Shown: positions 1 through 12,830, numbered from the stretch's first letter. The stretch is DNA of 64,000 nucleotides from Lonicera japonica (GCA_021464415.1 JAKCWG010000903.1:62001-126000); one strand, 5' to 3'. The notes: generated from the letters alone by a model not told the origin. Program-made: numbers and translations.

Positions 1-149
1 TGGTTTTTACTAACAAAAAGAGCTTGGATTTTCGGATGATCAAAGTAAAATTACGTTCCGAACAACATATCTAAAAATCAGCTTGATCTAACAGTTAGAT
101 CAAAAGTTATTACTGATTTACGATAGCACCTGCAAAAAAAGTGTGATTT
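1..149 (+). repeat. Copia-like LTR tail fragment
   Basis: This stretch resembles the inner part of the plus-strand copia LTR at about 12690-12830. Both carry a run like AAAAATCAGC, then GATCTAAC, GATCAAA and a TTTACGA block in the same order. It is cut by the window edge, so its start is unknown. It lies directly upstream of the ORF starting at 166, but whether it belongs to the same element is unclear. Confidence 0.4.
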
Positions 150-165
150 TTTGCAATTTAAAGTT

Positions 166-1251
166 ATGGATGATTCAAAATTGTGTACCGAGGCTTTCGT
201 AAGTGAGATGAGAAAGGTGTTTAGAGAAGAGTTTGATCCACTTCATAAGAGGTTGGAGAAAGTTTGTAAAAGTCTAGATCGAGTAGAGAAGACGCAAGTA
301 AAGCTATCACGTAATGATCCTAATGGGAGAAGGAGAATTCAGCTTAGAAAATATAGGGTTGAAGATGATTGGGATCCGGGAATTGCTAATAAGAAACATG
401 GTGGTAAGTTTAGAGAAGTTAGAGTTCGGGAAGATAACAATATGAGTGGTATCAAGAAAAAGACTCCTTCGAATGATCCTAAAAATTGGCGTAAATTGGA
501 GAAGATGATGAAGGCTTATCTTGAATTCAACATGATGGGCAGCGTAGAGTCAAGTCCGAATGCAACCTTTTACGAATTAAATCAATGTAAAGAAGAGGAG
601 AAGGAAGCCATATCTAAGCCACTATCAAAGAATGAACCAGAATATAATTCTAAGCCACAATTGGAGGATGAAGATAACGATCTACAATTTGAATCGTTGG
701 ATACAATTATAGTTCCAAATGTGCAAGTGAAAGAAGATGAAAAAGTACAGCAAGAATATGTCATTCAAGTACAAAATATCATGCATGAAGCTCCAAAGAT
801 AGCTATTGACACGAACGTCATCATCACTAAGAAAGAAGAAGATATTCAAGTTGAAGGATTAGATTTGAAGATTATTGAAATTGAGCGTATTGATTTCATT
901 GGCGTTGATAAGTTTAATATTCATCCGAATTATCGGCTAGTTAACTTCTTCAACAAATTAAGAAAAATTAAATTGATGCATGACAAGAAGTTTGATGAGT
1001 TTCGAGAGGCAAGGAATTTCAAACATCATAAATATTCGAAGCACTTGTTCTATTGGCATGGAAGATATCAAGATTCGAAGAGGCATTCAAGGATTAGTTT
1101 TTTCGAAAATTGGGCGATTTGTGTACAACATAACACTGATTTGAGGACAAATCATTTTCAAGAGGAGGGGAATGACGCGAACAAGGCTACATGGGCTCAA
1201 ATCAACTCGTGGAAGGCCATTAGAATAAATTGGAAGCTTTATTTTAAGTAG
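166..1251 (+). CDS. ORF of a non-autonomous Ty3/gypsy-type retroelement
   Basis: This 361-codon open frame is intact from ATG at 166 to TAG; an in-frame TTG at 151 is also possible, but the ATG is the conventional choice. The first 50 or so residues (MDDSKLCTEAFVSEMRKVF and onward) are charged and look coiled-coil-forming, and the middle is rich in Lys and Glu. I see no CCHC knuckle, protease, RT or integrase motif. Near the end, FEDW-like pol-tail composition gives way to a purine tract (1160-1172) followed by TGACGCG, so the last 26 codons run into a 3' LTR, as often happens in gypsy elements. I infer a deletion derivative in which a gag-like N-terminus is joined to the 3' end of the element. 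Function is unknown; it could also be a decayed pol-tail ORF that kept its frame by chance. Confidence 0.5.
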   Translation: MDDSKLCTEAFVSEMRKVFREEFDPLHKRLEKVCKSLDRVEKTQVKLSRNDPNGRRRIQLRKYRVEDDWDPGIANKKHGGKFREVRVREDNNMSGIKKKTPSNDPKNWRKLEKMMKAYLEFNMMGSVESSPNATFYELNQCKEEEKEAISKPLSKNEPEYNSKPQLEDEDNDLQFESLDTIIVPNVQVKEDEKVQQEYVIQVQNIMHEAPKIAIDTNVIITKKEEDIQVEGLDLKIIEIERIDFIGVDKFNIHPNYRLVNFFNKLRKIKLMHDKKFDEFREARNFKHHKYSKHLFYWHGRYQDSKRHSRISFFENWAICVQHNTDLRTNHFQEEGNDANKATWAQINSWKAIRINWKLYFK

Positions 1252-1776
1252 TTTTAATTATAAGAATTATTTATTATTTCCTTATTCAATTATGAATGTT
1301 TTCATTATTTAATTATGAATGTTTTCCTTATTCAATTAGAATTTAGATTAGTAGTTTTATTATTATGTTTAGATTCCTTATTGAATTAAGATTTAGATTA
1401 GTAGTTTCCTTATTGTGTTTAGATTAGTATTTTCCTTATTCTATTAGGATTTGCTTTGAGGTTTCCTTATTGGATTAGTTTTTTGTTGCCTAAGTTTTCT
1501 ACATCCTATTTAAAGGGGATTCATTGTATTGTTTTATAAGACTTTATTCATAATAATATTGAGTGATTTAATCCTCTTTGGTTCTTCACGAACAACTTGA
1601 ACTTATCGGTTTGTCCGTGGCGTTCATTCGACTTATCAATTGATCTTCCGCACCCGATTGTGGCATCTTCGTTTTCCACCAGAATCTGATTATAGAAACG
1701 GTCCAGCTCATTAATTTGCTACAGTTTTCGTGTGTATTTCTGTCGAGATTCGCATGACCAATTCGTTGTGTTTGCA
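1160..1776 (+). mobile_element. PPT and 3' LTR of the gypsy-type fragment
   Basis: The purine tract at 1160-1172 is followed by TG at 1173. The next 600 bases have LTR layout: an AT-rich U3 with repeated TTCCTTATT words, CCTATTTAAAGGGG at about 1507 (TATA-like), and an R/U5 region with a polyadenylation-like AATAATATTGAG at about 1551. The right end is uncertain; a CA at 1775-1776 is one possibility. Confidence 0.5.
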
Positions 1777-1807
1777 GGTTTTGTGCGATATCACCGTATG
1801 TCGTATC

Positions 1808-1942
1808 AAGTAGGGGCCTGGATTTTCCTTCAGCCAAAACACAAAAGTTGAAGATTGCTTAAAAATCTAGACCCCTCATGTTAACGGAAACTCAATTTGG
1901 CGAAGAACGAAAAAGTTACGCTTAATTAGGCGGGTTGTTACA
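1808..1942 (-). repeat. Chromovirus LTR edge fragment
   Basis: The fragment ends in GGCGGGTTGTTACA, the same end as the LTR finishing at 33236. The rest matches the antisense side of other chromovirus LTRs here, with words such as AACACAAAAGTTG and GGAAACTCAATTTGGCG that recur near 56470-56540. It is the site into which the split LTR 1948-9976 inserted. Confidence 0.55.
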
Positions 1943-3255
1943 CTTATTGTGACGCCCTGAATCCCGTTATGAGGTTTAGACCTCCGGAACCCAGTTAATC
2001 ACGGTGCCATACGCGACAGCGAGTTTAAAGTACATAATTTATAACCTATTTAATATAAAATTATATGTAAAGCCTCATTTTTAAGAAAATTTTGGCATAT
2101 AGAGTTTGTAAAGTTGATAAATTCAAACCTGTAAATTGATAAACAAAGTTTAACTAGAAATAGAACTCCACATCTTCAAAGTCATAATCATATATAAATC
2201 AAAATAAACCATATAAAGCAATCCCTCCAATGAGGTCCCAATAATGATTTAAAAGGCTTTACATCTTTTATAAATAAACCTGAATACAAAATAGTTGTAC
2301 AATTATAGAAAACAACTGAATATACATAAGCTAAGTTGTCTACGGACGACTAAAAGTATCCTAAGGTCATCAGAGGTGTCTAGGCTCCTCAGACGCGCCA
2401 TCCTACAAAGGTACCTGCAAAATTGGTTTGAAAAATGGGAGTGTGCCAAACACGGGCACAGTGGGAACTATAAAGGGTTGTCATAAGAAGATACATGTTG
2501 AAAAACACATATGACGTGCAGTAATAAAAGTAATACGTACCATGTTTATATGCTTATATTGTTTATATATATAGATATAGATAGTACTTTTATCAAAATA
2601 ACTTGAAAACTATGTTATATGCAATGCACACCAAGTGCCACCCCACCCCTGAAAATACCATAAATACATGTCTCAAAGACAAAAGTAAGAAATAGTATTA
2701 TCAATCGTAAGTCTAGATGTAAAACAAATGTAGGCACTAATCTTTTAAATAAAAACCTTAGATCCATCCATCTCATCTCGAACATCTAGGATTTAGTCTA
2801 CTATGCACAGTGATCGCAATTTAAGCCCCCAAGGCTAGGGGATGCAGGCCCTAAGGCTGGGTCCCCCCGTGGACCACCTAGATGTACCGGATATGGCGAC
2901 TCGCGTAGTCCCCCTAGCTGGACCATGGAGTATGCCGCTTCTAAAGCGGGGTCCCTCAACGTGAACCAAGGTATGTAGCCACCAAGGCTAGGTCAACCCC
3001 ATTGACCATTAGTGACTTACAAAATCAAAGAATAAATAAAAAGTAATTTCCAAAGATCATACTCATATATATATATATATATATCATACATACTTGTACA
3101 TAGATCTATATGTATATATCTCTTCATATTCGCAACATCTAATCCATATAAGTATACGTACAACCAAATACGGGTACGTGATAAATAGATAAATTTAATG
3201 ACAACGTTACTAGTTCAACTAAAGATGTATCTAATATACGTAGGCCATTTAAGAC

Positions 3256-5228
3256 TGCAACACCCCTGCCTTCATTAACCGAAGAACACCTGTAATTAAG
3301 ACCTGGAGTGTTATTAACCCATCATAGTTTAACTAAAATGAGTGTATGAGTATATAAGCAAACAAGAAAAAATAGACCAAGCATGGGATATATATATATA
3401 CGACATAACCATCAAACATGCATATAAAGGTATACAGAATTAACAGAGTATAAGCAAAAACATATACAACCATTGGGTTAGCCGTGGCTTCCTGTGGAAA
3501 CATGTATACACCAAAAATGAATTGTATCAGAGTTTTTATTTCGTCCCTAATCCCATTGCTTCTTTGTCCTCATAGGACTCGTGAGTACTTGTAATATTTT
3601 AAAGAAAACAGGGGTGAGCTATTTGCTCAGTAGGGGAACATATAGGGCATATGTTGGAAAACAGGTTTATAATCATATCATTAAAACCATGTTTAATTAA
3701 ATAATATCAATTGGAACCATTATCAACAAGTAACGATGCATGAACGTGCTAATGCATGTTACCTCCAGTGTTAACCGATTACCGTATGATAAAGAACCTA
3801 AGCTGTGAGTACATTCTCTTGTTACCCGAGATATAAGATTATCATGCTAATACCCTGGGATCAATCTTCCCGATCCCATATGAACATAGATAACAACAGC
3901 CCTGGGATCAATCATCCGGATCCTATATAAACATAGATAACAACAAAAGCCATAGTGCCTTGCCAATTTGCCTAGGTTTCCAGGCTCCACACCGGTGGCT
4001 TATAGGCGGCCAAACGTTGCTCCCCCAAGGGTTTAGGGATTTTTAACCTAAGGGCACCGGGCCCTACTTATTTTCCCATCTCGGCAAACACTATACACAC
4101 AGGGACATTCCGTCCAGGAGATACAAGCATCTCGCATCGCAAATGAAAATGCATCATCCTCCAAGAAGTAGATAATTAAGCCAAGAATCATAGTAGTGCT
4201 CCCACGCTTTTTGAGCAGTTTCCAAGCTCCCGGTTGACACAATAAAAATGTAAACATGCGTGTATGCTAACAAATGAGTGCTAGGAACAATCTATGCCAC
4301 ACATACTTCGATAAATTTCAACATATATTCCATGTTGTTCTATATCAATTAACAAATCCATTTCTTCAACATATGGCACCCATATCATCATGAAATATGT
4401 CATATAATTCCATTATAACATATATCTCATATGTAAATGGCATGTATTGCTCCAAAACACACACCCAAGTTCCCATATATTACAAATCATTGATTCAATA
4501 TTCATATAACAACTTTTAGGAAGAAATAGAACATAAGCATAGTAATTGTTGTCCAATTAATCCAAATAGAACGACCACCGAGCCATAAAGTCATATTTTC
4601 AAGTTTTGAAAACAAGAAAACCCCTACCTCATATTTATTTGCGATAAAGAAAAAGAAATGATGAAGACTTAGGCCCCTTCTGAAGAAATCCAAATGGGAA
4701 AGATAATGAATAGTGAAATAGAGGAAGATTGAATGATCCAAAGCTTAAATCTCGGATTGATGTTGAAAAGCGAGCAAAAAACCCACCTCTTTCTCTCTCT
4801 AGAACCTTCTAGGAGTTTGGGGGAGTTTTGGGTCGAAAATGAGTGAAAATAGTGGATAAAGTGCACTTAAATCAAGTTAAGTCGGTGCACTGTTCCGGAT
4901 GGCGGACCGGTATGCTGAAAAGGGAACACCGGTCCGCTGCCAAGATTTCCCCAAAAATTTTCACGACAGACCGGTATGCCAAAACCTCCATACTGGCCCA
5001 CAGTTTAACTTTCTGCCTTACTCCCTTGTTCTTGTTTTGGCTATAACTTCTCGCTTGTAACTCCGATTGAGATGATCTTTATATCATTGGAAAGGTAATT
5101 CAAAGATCTACAATTTTCGGATGGAACTTTTCTCCAAATTATAGACAGATGATTTCGAAAAAAAAAAATTCACACCATAATTAATTAAAATAACATAATA
5201 AACATTAACATAAATACAGGATGTTACA
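3256..5228 (-). mobile_element. Solo chromovirus LTR (B1) nested in A1
   Basis: Plus-strand ends are TGCAACACCCCTGCC and CAGGATGTTACA, with an exact 5-bp duplication AAGAC at 3251-3255 and 5229-5233. It is 1973 bp, shorter than the A-type LTRs. It shares blocks with the LTR at 57080-58600, for example GCCTTGCCAATTTGCCTAG and CACCGGTGGCTTATAGGCGG. Orientation is inferred from the related LTR at 62201, which has a primer site beside the equivalent edge. It contains an inverted repeat GCGGACCGGT/ACCGGTCCGC at 4902-4937. Confidence 0.9.
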
Positions 5229-5838
5229 AAGACACTAATTCTCATCGCATGATTATATCCATGTAATTCACTAATAATCTATTGGTTTGATAAAATATCT
5301 TTCATGAAGCAATTAGTCCACGAGGGTGTCTCATGGATATAATCATCATAACCTTTGGTAGTAAAAGTGTGTATATATATACTAAACCCACAATTTATCA
5401 AATGTATAACTAAGTTAGGAAACAAGATTTGTCATTAAAAGAGTGGGTCTCCACTAAAGTCATGGTATTAGTGAATCAATGGCATATGTGTATTATATAC
5501 ATCAAGTAAACCTAGTAGATATGCAACTCCGCCTCATATATAACCATATAAATATATACATCTAAAGCTTTTAACGGTCGTACAAAATTTCTAACTAAGC
5601 ACCCTAGTGTATAGATGGGATTTCTTGTATGCTCAATAGAGTAATCCCTTAGCGGCTTAGTAATACATGTGGGATCAATTGTGTATAACTTCTATAGCAT
5701 TAGGTTCATATTATAGATAACATAGTTCAAATCTCGTAGAAAACCCCATTTGCGATTTGTAACATAATATATGTAACCATAGAATAGGTATACACGCATA
5801 CGTGCTAGCGGATATCTCTTAGGGCTCATAATACTCTA

Positions 5839-8835
5839 TGTGATGCCTCGAATCCCGTTTTGAGATTTTCACCTCTGGGACTCGGTTATTCACGGTGCCG
5901 TACGCGATGACAGGATTAAATTAAAACAATTTAAACAATATCTAAAACACTTCTTGTATAAAACCCTGTTTAGAGAAAAATTGGCATGTGGAGTCTATAA
6001 GTTTAACAAATCCACATTGTATACAAATAAATAAATTCTTTCCAAAATCCTTACTCCACATTTACATAAAAATATCCATCGAAATGAAATCACAATATAT
6101 ATATATATATCAAGATAAAACAAATCCTCCAACGAGGTCCCAAATTGTAATATAAGCTTTATATTGTCCATATCTCAAATAGAGTACAAGGTCTATTATA
6201 TAACCGTGTAAATGTATCAAATACAATAATCAAGAGTCGTCCAAGGATAACCACAATTATGTAGGTCAATCAGAGGTCACTAGACTCCACACACGCGCCA
6301 TCCCCGAAGACATACCTGCAAGACTGGTTTAAAAAATGGGAGTGAGCCAAACACGGGCTCAATGGGAACTATAAAGTTTGTATATAAAATATATTTTGAA
6401 AATGGTGCGTGCAAGTGTAATAGTGTTTTCTTGGTGATGAAAAATATATTATAATATGCATGCTGATGCTTTCCCATTCCCGAAATCTCATAAGATATAA
6501 GTTAATTAAAAATACAATTGAAAGCCCACCAATAACATAAAATAGTTATAAACCTCATATGTACAGTAAAAGGAGTATCGTTAAGATACAAATAATCTTT
6601 AGTAAGAAAATATACATATAAGATCGTTGGCTAGTTCATGCAACATGGAACCACAATCGTATCGTCTAAAAACATCTCGCAACTAATCAAGCGTACTACC
6701 AGGTCTGCATTTCGTGGTCTTCCCCACAGGTGCACCCATCCGGCATGCAAGACCTACACGTTAGTTTCTGAATATCTCGTAAGTGTACAATCGTACAACC
6801 GGGTCTGCATTTCATGGTCTTGCCCTCAAGCGCACCCTCTAGTATGCAAGGCCTACACGTTAGTTTCTGTATACAATTTCGGGTCTTGCACCCAGGAGCA
6901 CTGTGGCCGAACTTCAGGCCCCATCCAATGAGACCAAACCCGGGACCGGGAGTATAGACTAGTGCAACTATGTGTGTATACATATCGAATCACCCAACTA
7001 GCCAACAAGAATGTAAGTGATGAAAACCATCGTCATTCCAAAAGTATACTCGATACATCGATACTTGTATAATTATCATAATTATATCTTACGAAAATAG
7101 AAAATACCAAGCAATCTATGAGCTTAAATCAAATATGCTTTCAGTAGATTTACATACACATGTCTTATATATATATATCATACTCACTTTCTAAATCACA
7201 TATAGTAATACATGTAATACACGTGAAACTAGATTTGCCCAGTCCGTCACTAGCAGCTCCGTAGAAAATTCAATTCCCAAATACACCAATACTGGAGACT
7301 CCTTAGTATATAATCAAACCAATCTTAAACCGAGTTCAATCCATACTTTGTAACACATAACTTGGTATACACTTCCCCCATAAGGTTTTCTTATTCCTTC
7401 TAAATCAAAAGTATTTTAAAAGCTGGCCTAACTTAGCTACGGACTGGCTAGTTAGGTAATAAATTTCAAAAGCTAATCCATAACATATATATATATATAA
7501 CAATAATACTACAAATATAAGTATATTTAGTTAAATCATACTTTCAATTCCATGCATAACTTTGTACATATGCATATCATAACTTGTTATTCACTAGTGT
7601 ACCCGTACATAAGGGTTTTATACTAATATTCATCAAAACCCCATTTATAGTTAGGGGTTCTTGTATAAATATCATTTTGGATTTACATGAAATGCAAATC
7701 AAGCAAAAAATCAAAAGAAAACAACCCAAACCCCAATGAACATGCAATTTTCGCAATTATTGGCAAAAACCCCAAAGTTGGTTTGATTTGGAAGATGTAA
7801 CATGTAATAATCTGAAATAGAGTTTGAGTACTAGTGTTCCCACCTTAGAGAAGCCGTATCCGAGAGTTGATGATGCGTAGAAGCTAAATTTCGAAACCCT
7901 AGCCCGAGCTCAAGTCGCCATGGAAGGAGATTGAGGTTGAAGATGATGAATAGTGATTTAGAAGTGGGTTTTGTGTAATTTGAAGCTTAAATCTTGGATG
8001 TGGAGTGAGAGATGTGTAGGATTTCCCTCTTTCTTTCTTTAGAGCTCTCTAAAACCCTCCATGGGTGTATGAATATATTATGCTCGAAGTTGGGTTGTTT
8101 TGGTTGATAAGGTGTAAGAAAAATGGGTCAAAAGTAGTCAAAATATGCATGTTCTGATGAGTAAGATCAATCCCACTCGGGCAAAAACTGCACTAGTCTG
8201 TTTTCTCAACAAAATCTGATGAGTAAGATCGATCTTACTACGAGCAAAAGTGCACTGTTGGTATCCTGGTCATAACTCCCTGCTCCGAACTTGGATTTGG
8301 ATGATCCACATATCGACGAAAAGCTAATTGAAAGATCTACAACTTTCCTTAAGAAAGTTTCCTCAAACTATGGCTAGATAATTCCCAAAACTTTGTGGAA
8401 GGAAGCAGTTTGCCACGATGCTACCGAATGAACATATTTAACGACCAGCTTACTACACATGCCGTTTTAACCAACGAGGAGTACGAATTGGCTTTCGGTC
8501 AAAACATGAAAATTATAGAATGGTATGAGACCTTAATATAAGCGTAAATGAAGACTTAATCGGATAAAGGACGAAAAAGTTTCGGAGCTCCAAAGTTAAC
8601 TAAAATAAATAAATCGTGTATAGTGAAAGCATGCGAGCGATGTCTCGATTTTAATTCGGGCCACCCGAATCACGAAATGATTCCTCCCGCAAACTTAATA
8701 GGCTAAATATGACATGCTAGAAGTTTCAAATTAACTAAGATGGGCTCAGAACAAAATTTTAAGCCTTAACAGAGACTAAGCCTCAACCGAGCTTAATGGA
8801 AGGATTAACTCAAAAATGGAATATGGGGTGTTACA
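5839..8835 (-). mobile_element. Solo chromovirus LTR (A2) nested in A1
   Basis: Ends TGTGATGCCTCGAATCCCG and ATGGGGTGTTACA; the 5-bp duplication CTCTA is exact at 5834-5838 and 8836-8840. Length is 2997 bp. It belongs to the same family as its host LTR. On the sense (minus) strand there is a TATA-like stretch at about 8068-8080, and a 16-bp perfect palindrome lies at 8223-8238. Confidence 0.92.
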
Positions 8836-9981
8836 CTCTAGCTTATATTAAGATTCTCACATAACAACATAAAATTATAACCAGGACATGTATTAATCAA
8901 GAAACTAAGCACAAATCTCAACCCACAACCCCATACATGTGCATATCAACAAGCCTTTAAGAAAATCCCCAATTTTCACTTGGAAAAGAAAGATGCAACA
9001 CATAATAATTGGAATCAAGTTTAGGTATTAGTGTTCCCACATCATTTAAGCTTATTCTTCGAAGGTTGAGCGATGAATCGAGCCGTGTTTTCCGAAATTG
9101 CAACATTCCCAATTTTCAAGCTTAAAACCTTAATAATGACGAAACCAATGGAAGGAAGAAGATGAAAATGAAGATGATGATTGGGGATAATAAACTTGTA
9201 TCATGATGAAGCATGGTCAATGATCCCTCAAAATCTCACCCAAATTGAGCTCTCCACTCTTTCTAGCCTTCTCTAATGGTGGGGAACAAATCGGGGAAGA
9301 ATGGAGGAAGAAGAATGAACATAAAGGATGAAGAAAGGGTTAAAAACCCGCTACCCCAAGATTTAATCGATTAGAAGCTCCATTACCCGAAGCTCTGTTC
9401 GTAATTTGGTTATAACTTTTCTCTTGAAACTCCGATTAGGGTGATCTTTATATCAACGGAAAGGTAATTCAAAGATCTTTAATTCATAAAAGGAAGTTTC
9501 TCCAAATTCTTGATGGATTAATTCCAAAAATCCATAGAAGACAGCAGTCTGCAATAATGTTACCAATAAGACCAGATTTTATAATTGGCTTACTTCGCAC
9601 GCCATTTTGACCATCGAGAGGCATGAATTGGTTTTTGGTCAAAACACAAAAGTTGTAGAATTGATCAAAACCTAGAGATAAACATAAATAAATACTTATT
9701 TGGACTTCGTATAAGAAAGTTAAGGCCTCTCAAAGTTGGCCAAAAACTCATTTCAGTAAAGGTTTGATTTTTCACCGTTAGCCAACGATTTCAACCGTGG
9801 CTTCTCGAAATGAGTTCTAACCATGCATGCATACTTAATATCATTAAAATGAGTTTTTAAAAGTGTTGGATCCACTACCAAGGCTCTGGAACGAAAATCG
9901 ACTCCTTGAACGGAGATTTGGCCTTAAACTAGCTTACGAGGATGATTGGCGCGAAAATGAAATATGAGGCGTTACACTTAT

Positions 9982-10943
9982 CGACTCCTCAATCAGGAGA
10001 AATTAATTTTGGAGGCACGTCCTTAGTTTTTTGGATGGTTGGACGAAGCCTCTTGGAGGCAGGTTCTCATCCCTTCTTGTTTGGAGCCTGGCCTCTCTTC
10101 TTGGAGAGCGCGTCAGTAAGGCTACTAATCGGCATCTTATCCATATCAAATTCGATTTCTTCACTTTCTCTTGTTTGCCGACCAAATGTCGAAGCTCGGC
10201 CTTCATCAGAATCAGTTGGTTAATCAACCAACCTGAGAGGGCGATAAGAAAAAGATTGATCGGGATTTGGCTTAACGTCCGTCCTGGATTTTGCCCTAAC
10301 CTTGGACTTTTTAGAGGGAATTGGAGGTTTTTCCCCCCTTAAAGCAGCGTTAAAGCTAAGAAATTTACCTGGACCATTTTTGATTGGGAACACCGGAATG
10401 GGTTAGTTCGTGTCCTTGGCTATGCTGATGGCCAACCTCTCATGAACCTTAACGTGGTTTTTCTTGTCCTTGGTAAGCTCGGCCCAAGGGAAGTCAAGGT
10501 AATTCGGCTGACAATCTAGATTTTCCCTACCAACTCGAGCGGGTACCTGATCGGGAACCTTCCTTCTGTTCCTTTGTCAAAATTAGTGAACTCTCTGCTG
10601 GTTATGGTGATTGTTCTCGATCTGTACTTTTTGAATAAGGCTTCCTTCTTCCAGAAAGTCCACTCACGTCGGAGCCAAATACTAGTCCTGTCCCTCCTGG
10701 AGAAAGATGTCAGTGTGCTCGCATACCCCGGGAGCTGGGGTACCGCTCTAGGGAACGGTAAGGATGCTGCCATCGTCATGACTAGCAACTGCATTTATCT
10801 CTTATATTTTAACGCAGAACTCTTGAGGCCTATCAAATTTACTTAAATCACCTGCAAAAAGCTAGGAGGAAAGATCACATTTGTGCTAGCAAAGCGTCAA
10901 ACGAATAGAACAAACAAACTTGAAACACACCAGGTCCGGAAGC
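9982..10943 (-). repeat. Decayed minus-strand retroelement coding remnant
   Basis: This stretch continues downstream of the pseudogene at 10944-11405 on the minus strand. Three frames give Lys/Arg- and Pro-rich pieces (for example DFPWAELTKDKKNH near 10450), interrupted by stops and frame changes. It looks like the rest of the same gag-like ORF. No pol motif was seen. Confidence 0.45.
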
Positions 10944-11405
10944 TTATTGGGGAACTGGCTTGTAGATTGGATTGGGCTCGATATCTTCGATCAAAATGAT
11001 GGCATCTGAATCGGATCCCTTATGCGAATCAGGCAGAGCCAGAACGAGATTGGGGGCATTATGCCTAGCCAAACTATAGCCGTATTCCTTATTCGTGAGG
11101 ATGTAGCAATACTTAAGTTTGTCTAAGCCTAACTGGGTGCCGTGAATCTCCTTAAGTTTCTTTATGCCATAAATGATCCTAACAGCGTTGGGGGAAAGTT
11201 GGCCTAATGTCAAATTATATTTTCTAAGAAAATTTACCATGAGGGAACAAAGTGGCAATCTGAGACCGCACTCCCTGAACATGAACACATGAACAAGGTA
11301 CTCATTGAGAGCAAGTTTATAATCTTCGACGAAGGGATTCTCCCCTTCACTTAGTGTTCTCCAACGAATCCCTTTTAGGACATATGTTCTAGTGAATTAT
11401 GCCAT
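10944..11405 (-). pseudogene. Gypsy-type gag-like protein of the Transposase_28 (PF04195-like) kind, broken
   Basis: Reading on the minus strand from ATG at 11405-11403, codon 3 is a TAA stop, after which the frame is open to 10944. The readable part contains FRECGLRLPL followed by LSPNAVRIIYGIK. That layout (an aromatic, then GLRLPL, then LxPNAxRI) is what I recall from the plant 'putative gypsy type transposon' domain found at the N-terminus of some gypsy polyproteins. The readable part is about 150 residues and lacks catalytic motifs. The assignment rests on motif memory only. Alternative: an unrelated retroelement-encoded protein. Confidence 0.5.
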
Positions 11406-11900
11406 TTTGCTCATCTGTTCTAAGTTCAAATCTACCCATTTTCTAGGAAAAATAAGGCTACAATTGTGCAAGGGCAAAGGATTTCCCTAAGATAAACCCA
11501 GAAAAGGGAAAAAAAATAAGAATCGGTATTAGAGACTTGCTTGACAGTAAATACCACAAAGAACAAAGAAGAACCGTGTACCGAAGATTGACAAAGGATT
11601 GACTGGGTTTTAGGAAGAAAATGCAGATTCAGATGGATTCGATAGACATCTCTGGTTGTGAGAAGGGTTTTATGAGGTTTTCAGATAGAGAAGACAAGTA
11701 GAAGAGAATGAAATGGTTTCGGGTGGGATTAAGTAGTCTCCAGTCCTTTTTATAACTTCCCATCGCATAGGAAATCGAGGTTTAATGGTGGAATGCATTT
11801 AATGTATGGGTCCCACAATGACAACCCGCCCGTTTTTCGAATGCACGACCTGTCAATCGGATGACCGACAGCTGGCTTAGTGGGTACGCACAGCTGTGAC
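11406..11900. other. Non-coding stretch, probable leader of the decayed element
   Basis: It has no ORF of note. It lies upstream of the minus-strand gag-like pseudogene and contains the minus-strand TATA-like complement of TTTTTATAACTTCCC at about 11743, so it may be that element's LTR or leader. No LTR edges could be placed. Confidence 0.3.
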
Positions 11901-11905
11901 CCACT

Positions 11906-12830
11906 TATTAGAGTGATATACTAAAAGCCATATTTTTCTTATTAGTTTGGATATGCTATAAACCCGTTTTTGCTATTTTAATGAGAATATTTATGGGCAA
12001 TGATTACATTATATTATTTATTTAAATATTGTGCATGAGTTTCTTTTATTCCATATAGTAGATGATTTGGTGTGTAGAGTATACCTTATACACAGAAGAT
12101 CATATCATCGGTTCTTGTGGGATATAAGTTTAATGGTTCACGGTCTTAGATGGAATTGGAGACCCATCGGTAGGGTTGTAGCACAAGTTTTAGTAGTTTA
12201 TCTTGACTACAGGAAACGGTATAGTTTTAACTCGTTGTGCTAGTACACTTGTGTGTATTGAATAAGACCAATTTGGGTTAATTGTTTTTATACTGACTAT
12301 ATAAAACAATTTAAAATTCCATGGTTATTATGATTACTTATGTTCTTAATCTTGAAATATTTAATAGACATATATATGGATTAATTATAGCCCTTTGAGA
12401 AGCTTATAAGTTTTGATCATGTCAAACCCTGTAGGTGGATTATGTTAGTCCAACATGTCAAATAAGTTAAGTGCTAAGCTCTAATGGAGACATAAATACA
12501 GGATCGTTTAATATTGCGTATAGATTGAACAAAAAACTTTTGCTAAAACCTTATAAGAAAAAAGAGATTTCACCTTTGTGGATCATGAAGAGGATCCATA
12601 TGAAGAGACTAGGGTTTGAAAGTATCAAATTGCAATTTGGTCAGATTTTTTTAATTCTCGTTGGGCTGCGAAAATCGATTATTTTCGCCACTAAAATGAC
12701 TTCTGATCGTCCTAATTTTTCGCGTGATAAAAGTAACTTTGCGTTCCAAACGATATATCCAAAAATCAGCCCGATCTAACGGTGCGATCAAAGGTTCCGA
12801 TTAATTTACGACTGCTGTGCCGAAAACCTA
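11906..12830 (+). mobile_element. Copia LTR, plus orientation, inverted relative to the next one
   Basis: It begins TATTAGAGTGATATAC, the first-two-base variant of the TGTTAGAGTGATATAC edge seen at 13912 on the minus strand. Its first 550 or so bases are an inverted copy of about 13230-13912 (shared words include TAGATGATTTGGTGTGTAG and ATCATATCATCGGTTCTTG). Beyond about 12480 the two copies diverge. The right limit is approximate. Confidence 0.7.

Larger units (their letters stand above)
1948..9976 (-). mobile_element. Solo chromovirus LTR (A1), split by two nested LTRs
   Basis: Read on the plus strand it starts TGTGACGCCCTGAATCCCG and ends GAGGCGTTACA. The 5-bp flank CTTAT is duplicated exactly at 1943-1947 and 9977-9981. 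It is interrupted by a solo LTR at 3256-5228 and another at 5839-8835. Removing those and their extra duplications leaves 3049 bp, close to its relatives here (2997 and 3133 bp). Long LTRs with TGTAACACCCC ends fit the Tekay/Del chromovirus lineage. Orientation comes from the 37826-46257 element, where the primer site abuts the TGTGACGCC edge. No internal sequence remains, as expected after LTR-LTR recombination. Confidence 0.9.

Noticed and set aside
6638..6931. Plus-strand ORF of 97 codons in solo LTR A2
   Set aside because: It lies wholly inside a solo LTR, antisense to it, with an equally long ORF on the other strand; chance opening.
10574..10846. 90-codon plus-strand ORF opposite the gag-like remnant
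   Set aside because: Antisense shadow of the minus-strand coding remnant.
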